Shown here: one piece after another, positions 46,689 to 56,593 of the stretch | How the letters are laid out: each line of letters starts with the position of its first letter | Position numbering within the stretch: the first letter of the stretch is position 1 | From: Botryobacter ruber | Lineage (GTDB): Bacteria > Bacteroidota > Bacteroidia > Cytophagales > Hymenobacteraceae | NCBI RefSeq assembly: GCF_003347595.2 | Contig: NZ_QCZK02000037.1 | Span: 186,001 to 250,000, forward strand | Reading direction: 5' to 3' | Length of the DNA stretch: 64,000 bases | Position numbers and translations under genes: made by a program | The notes under the pieces: generated by a model | What the model saw: the letters and a program-made list of their open reading frames with translations, nothing else | Told to the model about the DNA's origin: nothing | Databases searched by the model: none

Positions 46689-49157
46689 ATGAAAAGTATC
46701 TGGAGCAGTATTTTACTCTTTGTATTTGTACTGACAAACGCCTTTGCCCAGAAAGATGCAGCCATGAAGCTGTGGTACGACAAGCCTGCCGCTGACTGGA
46801 ACGAAGCGCTGCCGCTGGGCAACGGGCGCATAGGCGCGATGGTGTTTGGCGGTGCTGCCAAAGAACAGTTGCAGCTGAACGAAGAAACGGTTTGGGCTGG
46901 CGAGCCCGGTAACAACATTAACCCAGCATTAAAAGATGGCCTGCCGGAAATCAGGAAACTGATTTTCGAAGGAAAGCACAAGGAGGCACAGGCACTGGCG
47001 CTCGAGAAAGTGCCAAGACAGGCGCCCGCCCATTTGAACTACGGCATGCCATACCAGCCGGTCGGAAACCTGTTTATTACGTTTCCCGGGCATGAGGCTG
47101 CAGAAGCGTATTACCGCGACCTGGACATTGCGCAGGCAATAGCTACGGTTACTTACAAAGTAAACGGCGTTACGTACAAACGCGAAATGTTCTCCTCTTT
47201 TCCGGATGAAGTGATCATGGTCAGGCTGACGGCCGACAAACCCAGGAGCATCACGTGTACCCTGGGAGCCGATAGCCCGCACAAAAAATACAGCGTGCGT
47301 ACGCAGGATAAGCAGCTGTTGCTGTCCGGCGTTTCTGGCGATGCAGATAACAAGCAGGGGAAAGTGAAATTCCAGGCCCGCATCCAGCCGGTGGTGAAAG
47401 GTGGTAAGGTAACGGCAACAGCTGACAAGCTGGAAATAACGGGTGCCGACGAAGCTGTGATTTACATCTCGATGGCCACCAACTTTAAAAACTACAAAGA
47501 CCTGAGTGCCGACGAAGCGGCCAAAGCAGCAGGCTACCTGGCCAGTGCCCTGAAAAAGAAGTACAGCAAAGCCAGGGAAGCGCACATCAGCAGCTACCGC
47601 AGGTATTTCGACCGGGTATCGCTGGATTTAGGGGCTACCGGGGCCATCAAAAAACCAACCGATGTACGCCTGGAGCAGTTTGCCGGTGGCAACGATCCGC
47701 AGCTTATTTCGCTCTACTTCCAGTTCGGGCGTTACCTGCTCATCTCCAGTTCGCAGCCGGGTACGCAGCCTGCCAACCTGCAGGGCATCTGGAACGATAA
47801 AGTGTCGCCGCCCTGGGACAGCAAGTACACCGTGAACATCAACACCGAGATGAACTACTGGCCTGCCGAGGTAACCAACCTCCCGGAGATGCACCAGCCG
47901 CTTTTTGCCATGATCAAAGAGCTGGCGGAGACAGGCAAGGAAAGTGCCTCAAAAATGTACGGCGCCCGCGGCTGGAACATGCACCACAACACCGACATCT
48001 GGCGCATGACCGGTCCCATAGACGGTGCCTTTTACGGCCTGTGGCCCATGGGCGGCGCCTGGCTCACGCAGCACCTGTGGCAGCACTACCTCTACACCGG
48101 CGATATGGCGTTCCTGAAAGAATATTACCCGGTGCTGAAGGGTGCCGCTGCCTTTTATGCCGATGTGCTGCAGGAGGAACCAACGCATAAGTGGCTGGTA
48201 GTAGTACCCTCCATGTCGCCCGAAAACGGACACCAGAGCGGCGTTTCTATTGCGGCCGGCACGACCATGGACAACCAACTGGTGTTCGACGTATTCTCCA
48301 ACGCTATTCGTGCTGCTGAAATCCTGAATACCGACAAAGCATTTGCAGATTCTTTAAAAGCCATGCGCAACAGGCTGCCTCCTATGCAGGTGGGGCAGCA
48401 CGGGCAACTGCAGGAGTGGATGCACGACTGGGACCGCACCAACGACAAGCACCGCCACGTGTCGCACCTGTACGGCCTGTTCCCCGCCGACCAGGTTTCG
48501 CCCTACAGTCATCCCAAACTATTTGAAGCTGCCAAACAATCCCTCGTTTACCGGGGCGATAAGTCTACGGGCTGGTCCATGGGCTGGAAAGTAAACCTGT
48601 GGGCAAGACTGCTGGACGGGAACCGTGCTTATAAACTGATCGAAGACCAACTCACGCCAGCCGGTTTAGCGGAAAAGGGCGAGGGAGGCGGTACCTATCC
48701 GAACCTGTTCGACGCGCACCCGCCTTTCCAGATAGACGGCAACTTTGGCTGTACGTCGGGCATTGCCGAAATGCTGTTGCAGAGTCACCTGGAAAGCCTG
48801 CACCTGTTACCCGCCCTGCCGGAAAAATGGCAGTCTGGTGAGGTAAAAGGATTGGTGGCAAGAGGAGGATTTGTGGTAGACATGCGCTGGGAGAACGGGA
48901 AAGTGAAGCAACTGACCATCCACTCGAAACTGGGCGGTAACTGCCGGATCAGGGTAGCCAATACCTTAGCCTTACAGGGTAAAGGGGATTTGAAAAAGGC
49001 CACCGGCGACAACCCGAATAAATTTTACCAGGCTACGAACATTAAAGAACCGCTTATTTCACCAAAAGCAACTGTAGGAGAAGTAGAACTGCCAGCTTCA
49101 CAGTTGTTTGATCTTGAAACACAGAAAGGCAGGTCTTATACGTTCGTGGCCCAATAA
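46689..49157 (+). CDS. GH95 glycosidase (alpha-L-fucosidase or alpha-L-galactosidase)
   Basis: Secreted inverting glycosidase of 822 residues with the complete GH95 layout. The signal peptide ends TNAFAQ, the N-terminal beta-sandwich begins [19 protein letters not shown], the (alpha/alpha)6 barrel includes [14 protein letters not shown] and [11 protein letters not shown] (Glu512, candidate acid), and [15 protein letters not shown] contains Asp683, the likely base region. A C-terminal beta domain closes the protein. GH95 enzymes remove alpha-1,2-fucose or L-galactose, both found in rhamnogalacturonan II and xyloglucan side chains. It starts 25 bp after the PL1 gene, so it is cotranscribed. Fucose versus galactose specificity cannot be told here. 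Confidence 0.93.
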   Translation: MKSIWSSILLFVFVLTNAFAQKDAAMKLWYDKPAADWNEALPLGNGRIGAMVFGGAAKEQLQLNEETVWAGEPGNNINPALKDGLPEIRKLIFEGKHKEAQALALEKVPRQAPAHLNYGMPYQPVGNLFITFPGHEAAEAYYRDLDIAQAIATVTYKVNGVTYKREMFSSFPDEVIMVRLTADKPRSITCTLGADSPHKKYSVRTQDKQLLLSGVSGDADNKQGKVKFQARIQPVVKGGKVTATADKLEITGADEAVIYISMATNFKNYKDLSADEAAKAAGYLASALKKKYSKAREAHISSYRRYFDRVSLDLGATGAIKKPTDVRLEQFAGGNDPQLISLYFQFGRYLLISSSQPGTQPANLQGIWNDKVSPPWDSKYTVNINTEMNYWPAEVTNLPEMHQPLFAMIKELAETGKESASKMYGARGWNMHHNTDIWRMTGPIDGAFYGLWPMGGAWLTQHLWQHYLYTGDMAFLKEYYPVLKGAAAFYADVLQEEPTHKWLVVVPSMSPENGHQSGVSIAAGTTMDNQLVFDVFSNAIRAAEILNTDKAFADSLKAMRNRLPPMQVGQHGQLQEWMHDWDRTNDKHRHVSHLYGLFPADQVSPYSHPKLFEAAKQSLVYRGDKSTGWSMGWKVNLWARLLDGNRAYKLIEDQLTPAGLAEKGEGGGTYPNLFDAHPPFQIDGNFGCTSGIAEMLLQSHLESLHLLPALPEKWQSGEVKGLVARGGFVVDMRWENGKVKQLTIHSKLGGNCRIRVANTLALQGKGDLKKATGDNPNKFYQATNIKEPLISPKATVGEVELPASQLFDLETQKGRSYTFVAQ

Positions 49158-49254
49158 AGCAATTCCTGTATTGCCACTTTCTGACAAACAGATAGCAGAG
49201 CCTGTTTAAATTTTTACTTACGTTAATTATCCCTTTTCTAAACTAAAAAAGCTT

Positions 49255-51990
49255 ATGAGAATGCAAAAACCTTTACAACAGTTGTTATTGCTGCTTTGTG
49301 TGCTTCTGGCGGGGTATACTGCCCAGGCTCAGTCAAGGCCATTTAATGCCGATATGGTAGTTGCCTTAGACGGTAGCGGAGATTTTATCAAAATTCAGGA
49401 TGCCATCAATGCTGTACCTTCCAACAGCGAGCGGCGCACGGTCATCTACATCAAGCGTGGCCTCTACAATACCGAAAAACTGATTGTTCCGGGCGATAAA
49501 AAGAATGTTACTTTTATCGGGGAAAGCCGCGACGAAACGATCATCAGCTATCATATCTTTGATTGTGCCACCGGTAAATGCCCGACAGCAGATGCTGCCA
49601 AGTGGACAGGCGAGAACATTCGGACTTCTGCAACCATTACCCTGCAGGGCGATGGTTTCCGGGCCGAAAACCTCACCTTCCAGAACACGGCTGGTCCGGT
49701 AGGCCAGGCGCTGGCTTTAACGGTAAAATCAGACAAAAACATTTTCCTGAACTGTAACTTCCTCGGTTACCAGGACACGATTTACCTGTGGGATGCCGGC
49801 AAGCGCAGCTACTTCGAAAACTGCCTGGTGCTGGGCCGTACCGATTATATCTATGGAGCCGGCATTGCCTGGTTCGAAGAATGCGAAATCCGCAGCTGGG
49901 GCGGCGGCTGGATTACAGCGCCCTCAACACCAAGGTCACAACCGTTTGGCTATGTCTTCAACGAGTGCCGCTTTACCTATGCCACCAACAGCCCGCGTGC
50001 CGGAGACGACGGTGCGATGGTACGAATTGGCCGTCCGTGGCATGAGTATCCGAAAGTGACGATCATGAACTCTTACATGACGGAAAAGATCCACCCGGAA
50101 GGCTGGGGCGATAAATGGGGCATGGACTATTCCGATACCAGTCCCGACCTGCACCTGTACGAGTACAACAACAACGGGCCAGGCGCCGATATGAGTGGGC
50201 GTGCCAACTGGGCAGGTCTGAAAGCGTTAACTGCTGAAGAAGCAGCTACCTATACGATTCAGAATGTGATGGGTGGTTCTGACAACTGGGATCCTACGGC
50301 ACAAGCTCCGGCTGTGCGTACTTTTAACTGGACCGGCAGCGGCGCCACCAAAGGCTGGCTGGTAGCCGGAAACTGGAATCCGGGCGAAGTACCTGCTGTT
50401 GGTGAATCTGCCACCGTTGACGGCCAGCACGAAGTTTTGGCCACAGGCGGCTCCTTCCTGGCTGACCTTAACTTGTCGAACAGCGCAAAACTCAACGTGA
50501 CAGACAACAGCACAGCAACTTATATTTCGATGAGCGGCGCTGAAATTACCACTGCTGAGAATGTTACCCTAGGAGGAAAAATCGCTACAAAAGAAGCGAA
50601 CAAGCTCTCCGGGGCAGGTACCCTTACTCTAACAGCTGTGCTGAACGGCGTGCATACCTTCACAAAAGAAGGAGCAGGCCGCGTAGTACTGGATGCAAAC
50701 AACAGCGACTTCTCAGGAAACTGGCTCGTAACAGCCGGCACGCTGGAAGCAAAGTCCGCAAACGCATTGGGCAAAGGTGGTGTAACGGTAAGTATTGGTG
50801 CTACTCTGGCTGTTGGGAACGGCGGTGCTATGCAGCCAACGTCTGCGCTACGCGTAGTAACAGGGGCCTCACTTGTACTCAATGCCGATGTTACCCTGAG
50901 CGAGTTCTATATCGACGACGTAATGCAGCCGCTGGGTGAGTACACAGCTGCCACAAATGCTGGCTTAATCAGTGGCACCGGAAAGGTAATAGTAGGTCGC
51001 CCAAGCACATTTACATTTACTGGTGCAGTTAGTGGCTATTGGGATGTTGCGGGCAATTACTCTCCGCAACTAATGCCAGAGGCAGGCGAAACTGTTATTG
51101 TAAGTCGCGAAATTGAAACGGCAGGTCCCGCGGCTTTTCCAGCCAATATGCTTGTTACTAGCACAGGTACAGTTCGCCTTAGAGGGGTTCACAGAGCAAC
51201 AGGCACTATCAGAATGGAAGCAGGTTCCAGGATGAGTTATGCGACCAGCGGTACAGGCTTTACCCTGGATGCCCCAATCGAAGTGTTAGGTGACGTTCGT
51301 ATGGAGATGAGCAGCGGCAGTGCGACAGGAAGCTCCATGGTGTTGCCTGGCAGCATCAGTGGTAGCTCCAAGATCACGGCGCGAAACACCAGAAACGAAG
51401 CAGTAGTGGCTACTTTGGTGCTGGGCGGTAACAACAGCAATTTCACCGGTACCTGGGATTTGACTAATGCACCGACGCATGCCAGTGGCGTTGTGCGCAT
51501 AGAAGGTACCTCCGCCAATGCTTTTGGTGGCGGTCTGATTGACGTTGGCCTGAACAACAAAGTACTCTTCAGCCACGAGAAAAGCGCAGGCGATGTATTA
51601 AGGTTAAACACCAGCGGCAGCGGAAAAGCAGTACTGAACACAAATGTTCAGGTAAACTCTTTCACGTTGAACGGCACAGAAATGGCTGCAGGCACTTATA
51701 CTGCCACTACGCATCCTGCCATTTTCGAAGGTACTGGTTCCTTAATTGTGGGTGGTGTAACTTCTATTAAGAAAGACATCGATAATAAACTTATCGATTA
51801 TGCTGATAAAACCCTTACCATTACAGGTGCTAAAACACTGGTTTCAGTTTACAATGTAACCGGTTCAGTGCTTGTAAAAGAAAGTACAGCCAAAACCATT
51901 TCATTCCGCAACCTGAAGCCTGGTCTGTACATCGTACGCTATGCATCGGACGGTACGCAGGGAAGTGCCAAAGTTTTGTTAAATAAATAG
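49255..51990 (+). CDS. Large CE8 pectinesterase with autotransporter-type beta repeats and T9SS tag
   Basis: 911-residue protein, about three times the usual CE8 length. A signal peptide (LLLLLCVLLAGYTAQAQ) and a CE8 domain (about 30-345) with GYQDTIYLWD, TDYIYG instead of the usual DFIFG, and IGRPWHEYPK come first. The catalytic Asp and Arg are retained. From about 355 to 830 come two copies of a beta-rich unit of the passenger-associated autotransporter repeat kind (LSGAGTLTL, GRVVLDANNSDFSGNWLVTA; ATLVLGGNNSNFTGTWDLTN), each ending with IDDVMQPLGEYTAATNAGL- or LNGTEMAAGTYTATTHPAI-like sequence. A short T9SS sorting domain (KTLVSVYNVTGSVL to SAKVLLNK) closes it. The repeats probably form a rod that displays the esterase away from the surface. 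It ends the PL1-GH95 operon. Confidence 0.9.
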   Translation: MRMQKPLQQLLLLLCVLLAGYTAQAQSRPFNADMVVALDGSGDFIKIQDAINAVPSNSERRTVIYIKRGLYNTEKLIVPGDKKNVTFIGESRDETIISYHIFDCATGKCPTADAAKWTGENIRTSATITLQGDGFRAENLTFQNTAGPVGQALALTVKSDKNIFLNCNFLGYQDTIYLWDAGKRSYFENCLVLGRTDYIYGAGIAWFEECEIRSWGGGWITAPSTPRSQPFGYVFNECRFTYATNSPRAGDDGAMVRIGRPWHEYPKVTIMNSYMTEKIHPEGWGDKWGMDYSDTSPDLHLYEYNNNGPGADMSGRANWAGLKALTAEEAATYTIQNVMGGSDNWDPTAQAPAVRTFNWTGSGATKGWLVAGNWNPGEVPAVGESATVDGQHEVLATGGSFLADLNLSNSAKLNVTDNSTATYISMSGAEITTAENVTLGGKIATKEANKLSGAGTLTLTAVLNGVHTFTKEGAGRVVLDANNSDFSGNWLVTAGTLEAKSANALGKGGVTVSIGATLAVGNGGAMQPTSALRVVTGASLVLNADVTLSEFYIDDVMQPLGEYTAATNAGLISGTGKVIVGRPSTFTFTGAVSGYWDVAGNYSPQLMPEAGETVIVSREIETAGPAAFPANMLVTSTGTVRLRGVHRATGTIRMEAGSRMSYATSGTGFTLDAPIEVLGDVRMEMSSGSATGSSMVLPGSISGSSKITARNTRNEAVVATLVLGGNNSNFTGTWDLTNAPTHASGVVRIEGTSANAFGGGLIDVGLNNKVLFSHEKSAGDVLRLNTSGSGKAVLNTNVQVNSFTLNGTEMAAGTYTATTHPAIFEGTGSLIVGGVTSIKKDIDNKLIDYADKTLTITGAKTLVSVYNVTGSVLVKESTAKTISFRNLKPGLYIVRYASDGTQGSAKVLLNK

Positions 51991-52007
51991 TAGTAGTTGT
52001 TGTTGTT

Positions 52008-52041
52008 AAGCCTGGCGTAGTTTTCTGCGCCAGGCTTTTTT
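52008..52041 (+). terminator. Terminator after the long CE8
   Basis: AAGCCTGGCG at 52008-52017 pairs with CGCCAGGCTT at 52028-52037 and is followed by T to 52041. Closes the PL1-GH95-CE8 operon. Confidence 0.92.
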
Positions 52042-52097
52042 AATGAAGCGGGAGGATACGCTGATAAGCATCGCTCCTGTAGCTTCAGCCTTCGAAG

Positions 52098-52206
52098 AGC
52101 AGCAGAGGCTGTGGTGGCAGGTGCAGCAGAACGGAAACAGCACCTGCATGAGGCATTTTAAAGCTGAAAAGTTTTCTGCAGCTGCCACCACACCCGCTGC
52201 TGCTGC
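52098..52206. repeat. Inverted pair of the interspersed repeat, copies 8a and 8b
   Basis: Copy 8a (52098-52131, plus) and copy 8b (52174-52206, minus) flank a spacer of about 40 bp, in the leader of the CE12 gene. The frame of CE12 stays open through both copies and creates a 65-residue false N-terminal extension. Confidence 0.8.
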
Positions 52207-52237
52207 TTTTTTTCAATTTTATCAAAAATCAAAACCT

Positions 52238-53056
52238 ATGAAACACAGATTCAGAGGCCTTTTGCTGTTGGTGAGTTGCCTGCTGGCCATGGCCTTTGTG
52301 CCGCAAAAAAAGAAAGACATTGTTAAGGTTTACCTCATCGGGGATTCTACGGTAGCGGATTATGCCAACAACTACGACGATGAAGATTACATGGTAAAAC
52401 GGTACCCGGTAACCGGTTGGGGACAGGTATTCCAGCCATTCCTGCGCTCCGACAGCCTTTCTAAAGTAAAGAGCATCATCAAAGCCGACAGTGTGGTGGT
52501 AGACGACAGGGCCAGGGGCGGAAGAAGCACCCGTACCTTTTTTGAAGAAGGCCGCTGGCGCGAAGTGTACAATGCGCTCAAAAAGAACGATATAGTGATG
52601 ATGCAGTTCGGCCATAACGATGCTGCTGTCGATAAGCACGAACGGTATGTCAACATTCAGGGCTACAAAGAATACCTGCGGCTGTTCGTAAACCAGGCCC
52701 GCGAAAAAGGCGCTACGCCCATTCTTATCACGCCTGTTAACCGCAATTATCCCTGGAAAGATGGCAAACTGAGCAACGTGCACGGCGAGTATCCGCAGGC
52801 CGTAAAAGACGTAGCCAACGAACTGAACGTACAGCTCATCGACCTTACACAACTTTCGATTGATGCATTCACCGCCAAAGGGCAGGAGTACGTAACGCAG
52901 CATTATTTCATGAACCTGCCAGCCGGTAAATACAAAGCCTATCCCGAAGGGCAGAAAGACAATACCCACTTCCAGCCGGAAGGAGCAAAAGAAGTGGCCC
53001 GCCTGGTGTTCCAGGGCATGCAGCAGCTGAAGCCGGTGACGGCAAAAGCTAAATAA
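52238..53056 (+). CDS. Rhamnogalacturonan acetylesterase (CE12, SGNH hydrolase)
   Basis: Secreted acetylesterase for rhamnogalacturonan, 272 residues from ATG 52238. The frame is open to 52043, but the extra 65 residues are read from the repeat pair and precede the signal peptide (LLLLVSCLLAMAFVPQ), so I reject the longer form. The SGNH blocks are present: GDSTVADY with Ser37, ARGGRSTRTF, FGHNDAA and DNTHFQPEGA with Asp241 and His244. It lies alone between the terminator at 52008 and the next CE8 gene. Deacetylation would prepare the rhamnogalacturonan backbone for the GH28 and GH105 enzymes. Confidence 0.92.
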   Translation: MKHRFRGLLLLVSCLLAMAFVPQKKKDIVKVYLIGDSTVADYANNYDDEDYMVKRYPVTGWGQVFQPFLRSDSLSKVKSIIKADSVVVDDRARGGRSTRTFFEEGRWREVYNALKKNDIVMMQFGHNDAAVDKHERYVNIQGYKEYLRLFVNQAREKGATPILITPVNRNYPWKDGKLSNVHGEYPQAVKDVANELNVQLIDLTQLSIDAFTAKGQEYVTQHYFMNLPAGKYKAYPEGQKDNTHFQPEGAKEVARLVFQGMQQLKPVTAKAK

Positions 53057-53137
53057 ATACGGCAGTTCTTCCGATAGCAAAGACTTACAAAAGCTCACTT
53101 TAAAGATTAAAAAGTAGGAATGACTTTTGAGAATAAA

Positions 53138-53145
53138 TAAATTTG
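53138..53145 (+). promoter_or_regulatory. -7 box TAAATTTG before CE8
   Basis: Exact TAnnTTTG match 36 bp before the ATG of the CE8 gene at 53181. No -33 element at the expected distance. Confidence 0.35.
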
Positions 53146-53180
53146 GGTACAAACCTGCTAAACCAATTTAAGATAGAGAA

Positions 53181-54197
53181 ATGACAAAACACCTTGTAAG
53201 CACCTTCCTGTTTGTTCTTTTATTAGTTCCGTACGCATTCGCGCAAAAAACATATCCGTCCACGCTTACGGTGGCACAGGATGGCAGCGGGGACTACAAA
53301 ACAATTCAGGAGGCGGTCAATTCGGTTCGTGATTTAGGCGAGGAGCGGGTGCGTATCCAGATCAAAAAAGGCACCTATAACGAAAAGATCGTCATCCCTT
53401 CCTGGAAGACCAATATTTCGCTTATCGGCGAAAGCCCGGAAGCTACCATCATCACCGGCGATGATTATTCAGGGAAACCGGTAGCGGGAGGTAAAGATGC
53501 TTTCGGCCTGGAGAAGTTTTCTACCTTCACCTCCTACACCGTGCTGGTGCAGGGCAATGGTGTAACGCTGGAAAACCTGACCATCCAAAATACCGCCGGG
53601 CGGGTAGGGCAGGCGGTGGCCTTGCATGTGGAAGGTGACCGGTTTATTGCCCGGAACTGCCACATCCTGGGTAACCAGGACACGCTATATACCGCGAGTG
53701 CGAACAGCCGCCAGTACTACGAGAACTGTTTTATCGAAGGCACCACCGATTTTATTTTCGGGGAAGCAACCTGTGTCTTCAAAGACTGCACAATCAAAAG
53801 TTTATCCAACTCTTACATTACCGCCTCTTCGCAGCGGCAGTTCCAGAAGTTTGGGTATGTTTTTATTGACTGCAAATTAATAGCAGCGCCCGAAGTCGAT
53901 AAGGTTTTCCTGGGGCGGCCCTGGCGACCGCATGCCAAAACGGTCTTCATCCGAACCGAAATGGGACCTCAGATTGTAGCGGAAGGCTGGCACCACTGGC
54001 CAGGCGATAAGATGTTCCCGGATAAGGAAAAGACAGCCTACTATGCCGAATACCAAAGCAAAGGCAAAGGAGCCAATCCAGCCAAGCGCGTGGCCTGGTC
54101 GAAGCAACTGACGAAGAAAGAGGCGGAGCAGTATACCCTGGAAAACATTTTTGCAGGAGATGATAAATGGCTCCCGGCAGAAGCTAAAATAAACTAG
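53181..54197 (+). CDS. Pectinesterase (CE8)
   Basis: Fourth CE8 gene of the island, 338 residues with a signal peptide (FLFVLLLVPYAFAQ) and one CE8 domain. The signatures are intact: GNQDTLYTAS, TTDFIFGEATCVFKDC and FLGRPWRPHAKTVFIR. It resembles the enzyme at 20210 more than those at 22519 and 49255, for instance in IPSWKTNISLIGES and FTSYTVLVQGN. It has neither lipid anchor nor T9SS tag, so a periplasmic role is likely. It probably has its own promoter (-7 box at 53138) and is followed by two long hairpins. Confidence 0.94.
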   Translation: MTKHLVSTFLFVLLLVPYAFAQKTYPSTLTVAQDGSGDYKTIQEAVNSVRDLGEERVRIQIKKGTYNEKIVIPSWKTNISLIGESPEATIITGDDYSGKPVAGGKDAFGLEKFSTFTSYTVLVQGNGVTLENLTIQNTAGRVGQAVALHVEGDRFIARNCHILGNQDTLYTASANSRQYYENCFIEGTTDFIFGEATCVFKDCTIKSLSNSYITASSQRQFQKFGYVFIDCKLIAAPEVDKVFLGRPWRPHAKTVFIRTEMGPQIVAEGWHHWPGDKMFPDKEKTAYYAEYQSKGKGANPAKRVAWSKQLTKKEAEQYTLENIFAGDDKWLPAEAKIN

Positions 54198-54235
54198 CAA
54201 AAGCCGGCACAGCTTTTTTAGTTACCCGGTGCTGT

Positions 54236-54286
54236 TGCCACAGCGCAGTCAGCTCTCCCTGCTGTAGAGCCGACTGCGCTGTGGCA
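54236..54286. terminator. Long hairpin after CE8
   Basis: TGCCACAGCGCAGTC at 54236-54250 pairs perfectly with its complement at 54272-54286, and GCTCT/AGAGC extends the stem inward past one mismatch. There is no T run. A second, smaller hairpin (AGCAGGTGCGCT / AGCGCCTGCT) follows at 54298-54321. Confidence 0.6.
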
Positions 54287-54389
54287 TTACCATTAGTAGC
54301 AGGTGCGCTCCAGCGCCTGCTGTAAACAATGAATGATAACGATCACTTTTATTTAGATACAGCTGCCTGTTCTGTTGCTACACAACCAT

Positions 54390-54397
54390 TATATTTG
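54390..54397 (+). promoter_or_regulatory. -7 box TATATTTG before the divergent PL1-like gene
   Basis: Exact TAnnTTTG match 55 bp before the ATG at 54452. No -33 element at the expected distance, as with the other island promoters. Confidence 0.35.
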
Positions 54398-54451
54398 ACC
54401 TGTTCAAAACCCGATGGTTAAACACTGAAACGGCGGCTCCCGGAAAGAACC

Positions 54452-56593
54452 ATGTGTAAAAGACCTGAACTTATTATGTTAATCCTGCTCTTCCTGGCAT
54501 GGGGTGGGAAGTCGGTGGCCCAGGTACGGCAGGAAAAGCTGGAAGCAAAATTTCCGGAAGCGACTGCCGCTCTACCGCTTATCCGGGAGTTTCCTTTACT
54601 AGAACAACTGCTACAGGTGCAGCAGCCGTGGCAGGGAAATCCGTTGCTACTGAAGGATGTTGTTTTCCCGGCAGAACTGGGTCTGGCACAGGGCTCCGAA
54701 AAGTACCCGCTCCTGTACAACGCCCAACGGAGCACGGGCTGGCCGGGCCTGCCGGTTTTCGGGCAGCATGCCTACGAGGTGGAGTACTATGTGTTTGATC
54801 CGGCCCGTCCGGTTATCAAAGTGCATATTGGCAGACCGGTGCGTTTCGACATGCAGCATGGGCGCGTGGAAGCGCTGGCAGCTTCGGAAAAAGGAAAGAC
54901 CGAATTCCCTTTCCTGGACGAATCCGTTCGCCAGCCGCTTCTTGATAAGATAGACCGCATGGTGCAGGCGCTGGCACCTTATGGCGCCAAAGAACTTCCG
55001 TTCCGGCATCCGAAAATAAAGAAATACCTGCTCCCGGAAGGAACAGTACTCACCGTCAGCGATTACAGCGGCTCCACCAATGGAACGGTTTACGTACAGC
55101 TGACCCTGGAGCCGGAGCAGCCCATCAAAACCATGCTCCACACGCAGCTTCCTGCTTTCCCGGGGGCTGAAGGCTATGGTAGCTACACACCCGGTGGCAG
55201 GGGCGGCAAAGTTTATATTGTTACCACCCTGGAAGATTACCTCCCCGAAAACAGGCCCGGGCGGCGGGAAGGGTTGTACGGACAGGCAAGCGAATATGCC
55301 ACCACCTTGGGAGAAGGCAACTGGATACCCTATGTAGATGCCCTGGGCAAAGAACACCCGGGTGTGGGAAGGCCCAAGCTGCCTGGCTACCCCATGATAC
55401 CCAAGGAAAAGCCCATACCCGGCAGCCTGCGTGCCGCCGTAGAAGCCGAAGGCCCACGCATTATTGTCTTTGCCGTTTCCGGAACCATCGAACTGAAAGC
55501 GCCGCTTACTATCACGCACCATTACCTGACCGTAGCCGGTAACACAGCCCCCGGAGCCGGTGTCCAGCTAAAGAATTGGGGCGTGGATGTGCGGGCGCAT
55601 GATGTGGTGCTGCGGTACCTCCGCATCCGGGTAGGCGAAACCAAAGGTCCCGGAAAGTTGCAGCGGGTTCTCGGCGACCAGACACACGGCCTGGATATCC
55701 GGGCGATGAACGTGGTGGTAGACCATTGCGAAGCAGCGTACGCCAACGACCAGATCTTTAACTTTTATGGCGCCCAGGACCGCATCGCCTCTACGGTGCA
55801 ATGGACTTACATTTATGGAGCACCCCGCAAATCCACGCACGAGAAAGGCAACCATTCCATGTCGGCGGCCGCGAACGGCTGGGGTTATGCTTCCTTCCAC
55901 CATAACCTGGTTGCACACGGCGAGCGCCGTAACATCCGCGCCGAAATGCTTTCGCTCGATTACCGAAACAACGTCCTCTACAACTATGGCGGCGCCGGCT
56001 ACGGCAGCCCCGAAGATTATATCCGGCTGAACTACATCGGTAATGTGCAGCAGGAGGGGCCGGACTCCCCGAAACTGAAGCCCTGGAAATGGGGCTTCCA
56101 GAGCGAGTCGCTTTATGCGCAGTTTCACGCCAAAGACAACAGCATGCCCAATGGCAGTACTGCCGACCTGAAGGTGCTGCCGGAAACAGTCATGCCCGAG
56201 CCTTTTGAGGCTTTCCCGGTGACAACCGATTCGCCGGAAGAAGCTTACCGGAAAGTGCTGCACACGGGCGGCGCCAACCTGCCGGTGCGGGACAAAATAA
56301 CGACTTATGTGGCGCAGTCGGTGCTGGAAGGGAAAGGTACTATCCCGGCCACACCTGCCGACTGGCCGGACGGTGGCTTTGCTGCGTATCCACCGGCAAA
56401 AGCGCCGAAAGACCGGGACCAGGATGGCATGCCCGACAGCTGGGAGAAAAAGCACGGCCTGAATCCGAAAGATCCGGCTGACGCTGCTACAGACAAGGAT
56501 GGGGATGGGTATACCAACATAGAGGAGTACATCAATGGGACTGATCCGGTTAAGTTTATAGATTATAAGAATTCAGAAGCCAATGAAAGATAA
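54452..56593 (+). CDS. Divergent PL1-like protein with unknown N-terminal domain
   Basis: 713-residue secreted protein. After a signal peptide (LILLFLAWGGKSVAQ) comes a region of about 210 residues that I do not recognise (YEVEYYVFDPARPVIKVHIG; YLLPEGTVLTVSDYSGSTNG). From about 230 a PL1-type beta-helix follows, starting FPGAEGYGSYTPGGRGGKVY. It has an insertion of about 65 residues before IPGSLRAAVEAEGPRIIVF. Where the other lyases have DHCSMSWxxDE, it has DHCEAAYANDQ (from Asp424), and in place of HHxSRNPRF it has HGERRNIRAEM (Arg492, 493, 496). An arginine remains but the calcium-site acids differ, so activity may be changed or lost. It ends with a calcium-binding Asp-rich segment (DRDQDGMPDSWEKKHGLNP) and overlaps the HAD gene by 11 bp. 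Confidence 0.82.
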   Translation: MCKRPELIMLILLFLAWGGKSVAQVRQEKLEAKFPEATAALPLIREFPLLEQLLQVQQPWQGNPLLLKDVVFPAELGLAQGSEKYPLLYNAQRSTGWPGLPVFGQHAYEVEYYVFDPARPVIKVHIGRPVRFDMQHGRVEALAASEKGKTEFPFLDESVRQPLLDKIDRMVQALAPYGAKELPFRHPKIKKYLLPEGTVLTVSDYSGSTNGTVYVQLTLEPEQPIKTMLHTQLPAFPGAEGYGSYTPGGRGGKVYIVTTLEDYLPENRPGRREGLYGQASEYATTLGEGNWIPYVDALGKEHPGVGRPKLPGYPMIPKEKPIPGSLRAAVEAEGPRIIVFAVSGTIELKAPLTITHHYLTVAGNTAPGAGVQLKNWGVDVRAHDVVLRYLRIRVGETKGPGKLQRVLGDQTHGLDIRAMNVVVDHCEAAYANDQIFNFYGAQDRIASTVQWTYIYGAPRKSTHEKGNHSMSAAANGWGYASFHHNLVAHGERRNIRAEMLSLDYRNNVLYNYGGAGYGSPEDYIRLNYIGNVQQEGPDSPKLKPWKWGFQSESLYAQFHAKDNSMPNGSTADLKVLPETVMPEPFEAFPVTTDSPEEAYRKVLHTGGANLPVRDKITTYVAQSVLEGKGTIPATPADWPDGGFAAYPPAKAPKDRDQDGMPDSWEKKHGLNPKDPADAATDKDGDGYTNIEEYINGTDPVKFIDYKNSEANER

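Noticed and set aside
44978..51990. Possible mobile element boundaries around the second lyase operon
   Set aside because: No transposase, terminal inverted repeats or target duplication are seen; the paralogy with 23710 is limited to the lyase gene.
52043..52237. In-frame N-terminal extension of the CE12 gene
   Set aside because: It is read from the inverted repeat pair, starts right after a terminator and precedes a proper signal peptide.
54298..54321. Small hairpin after CE8 as another copy of the interspersed repeat
   Set aside because: It shares only AGCAGGTGC with the repeat and lacks the GTGGTGGCAG core.
55568..56455. Long minus-strand open frame opposite the PL1-like gene
   Set aside because: A shadow frame favoured by the codon bias of the sense gene; no recognisable domain.
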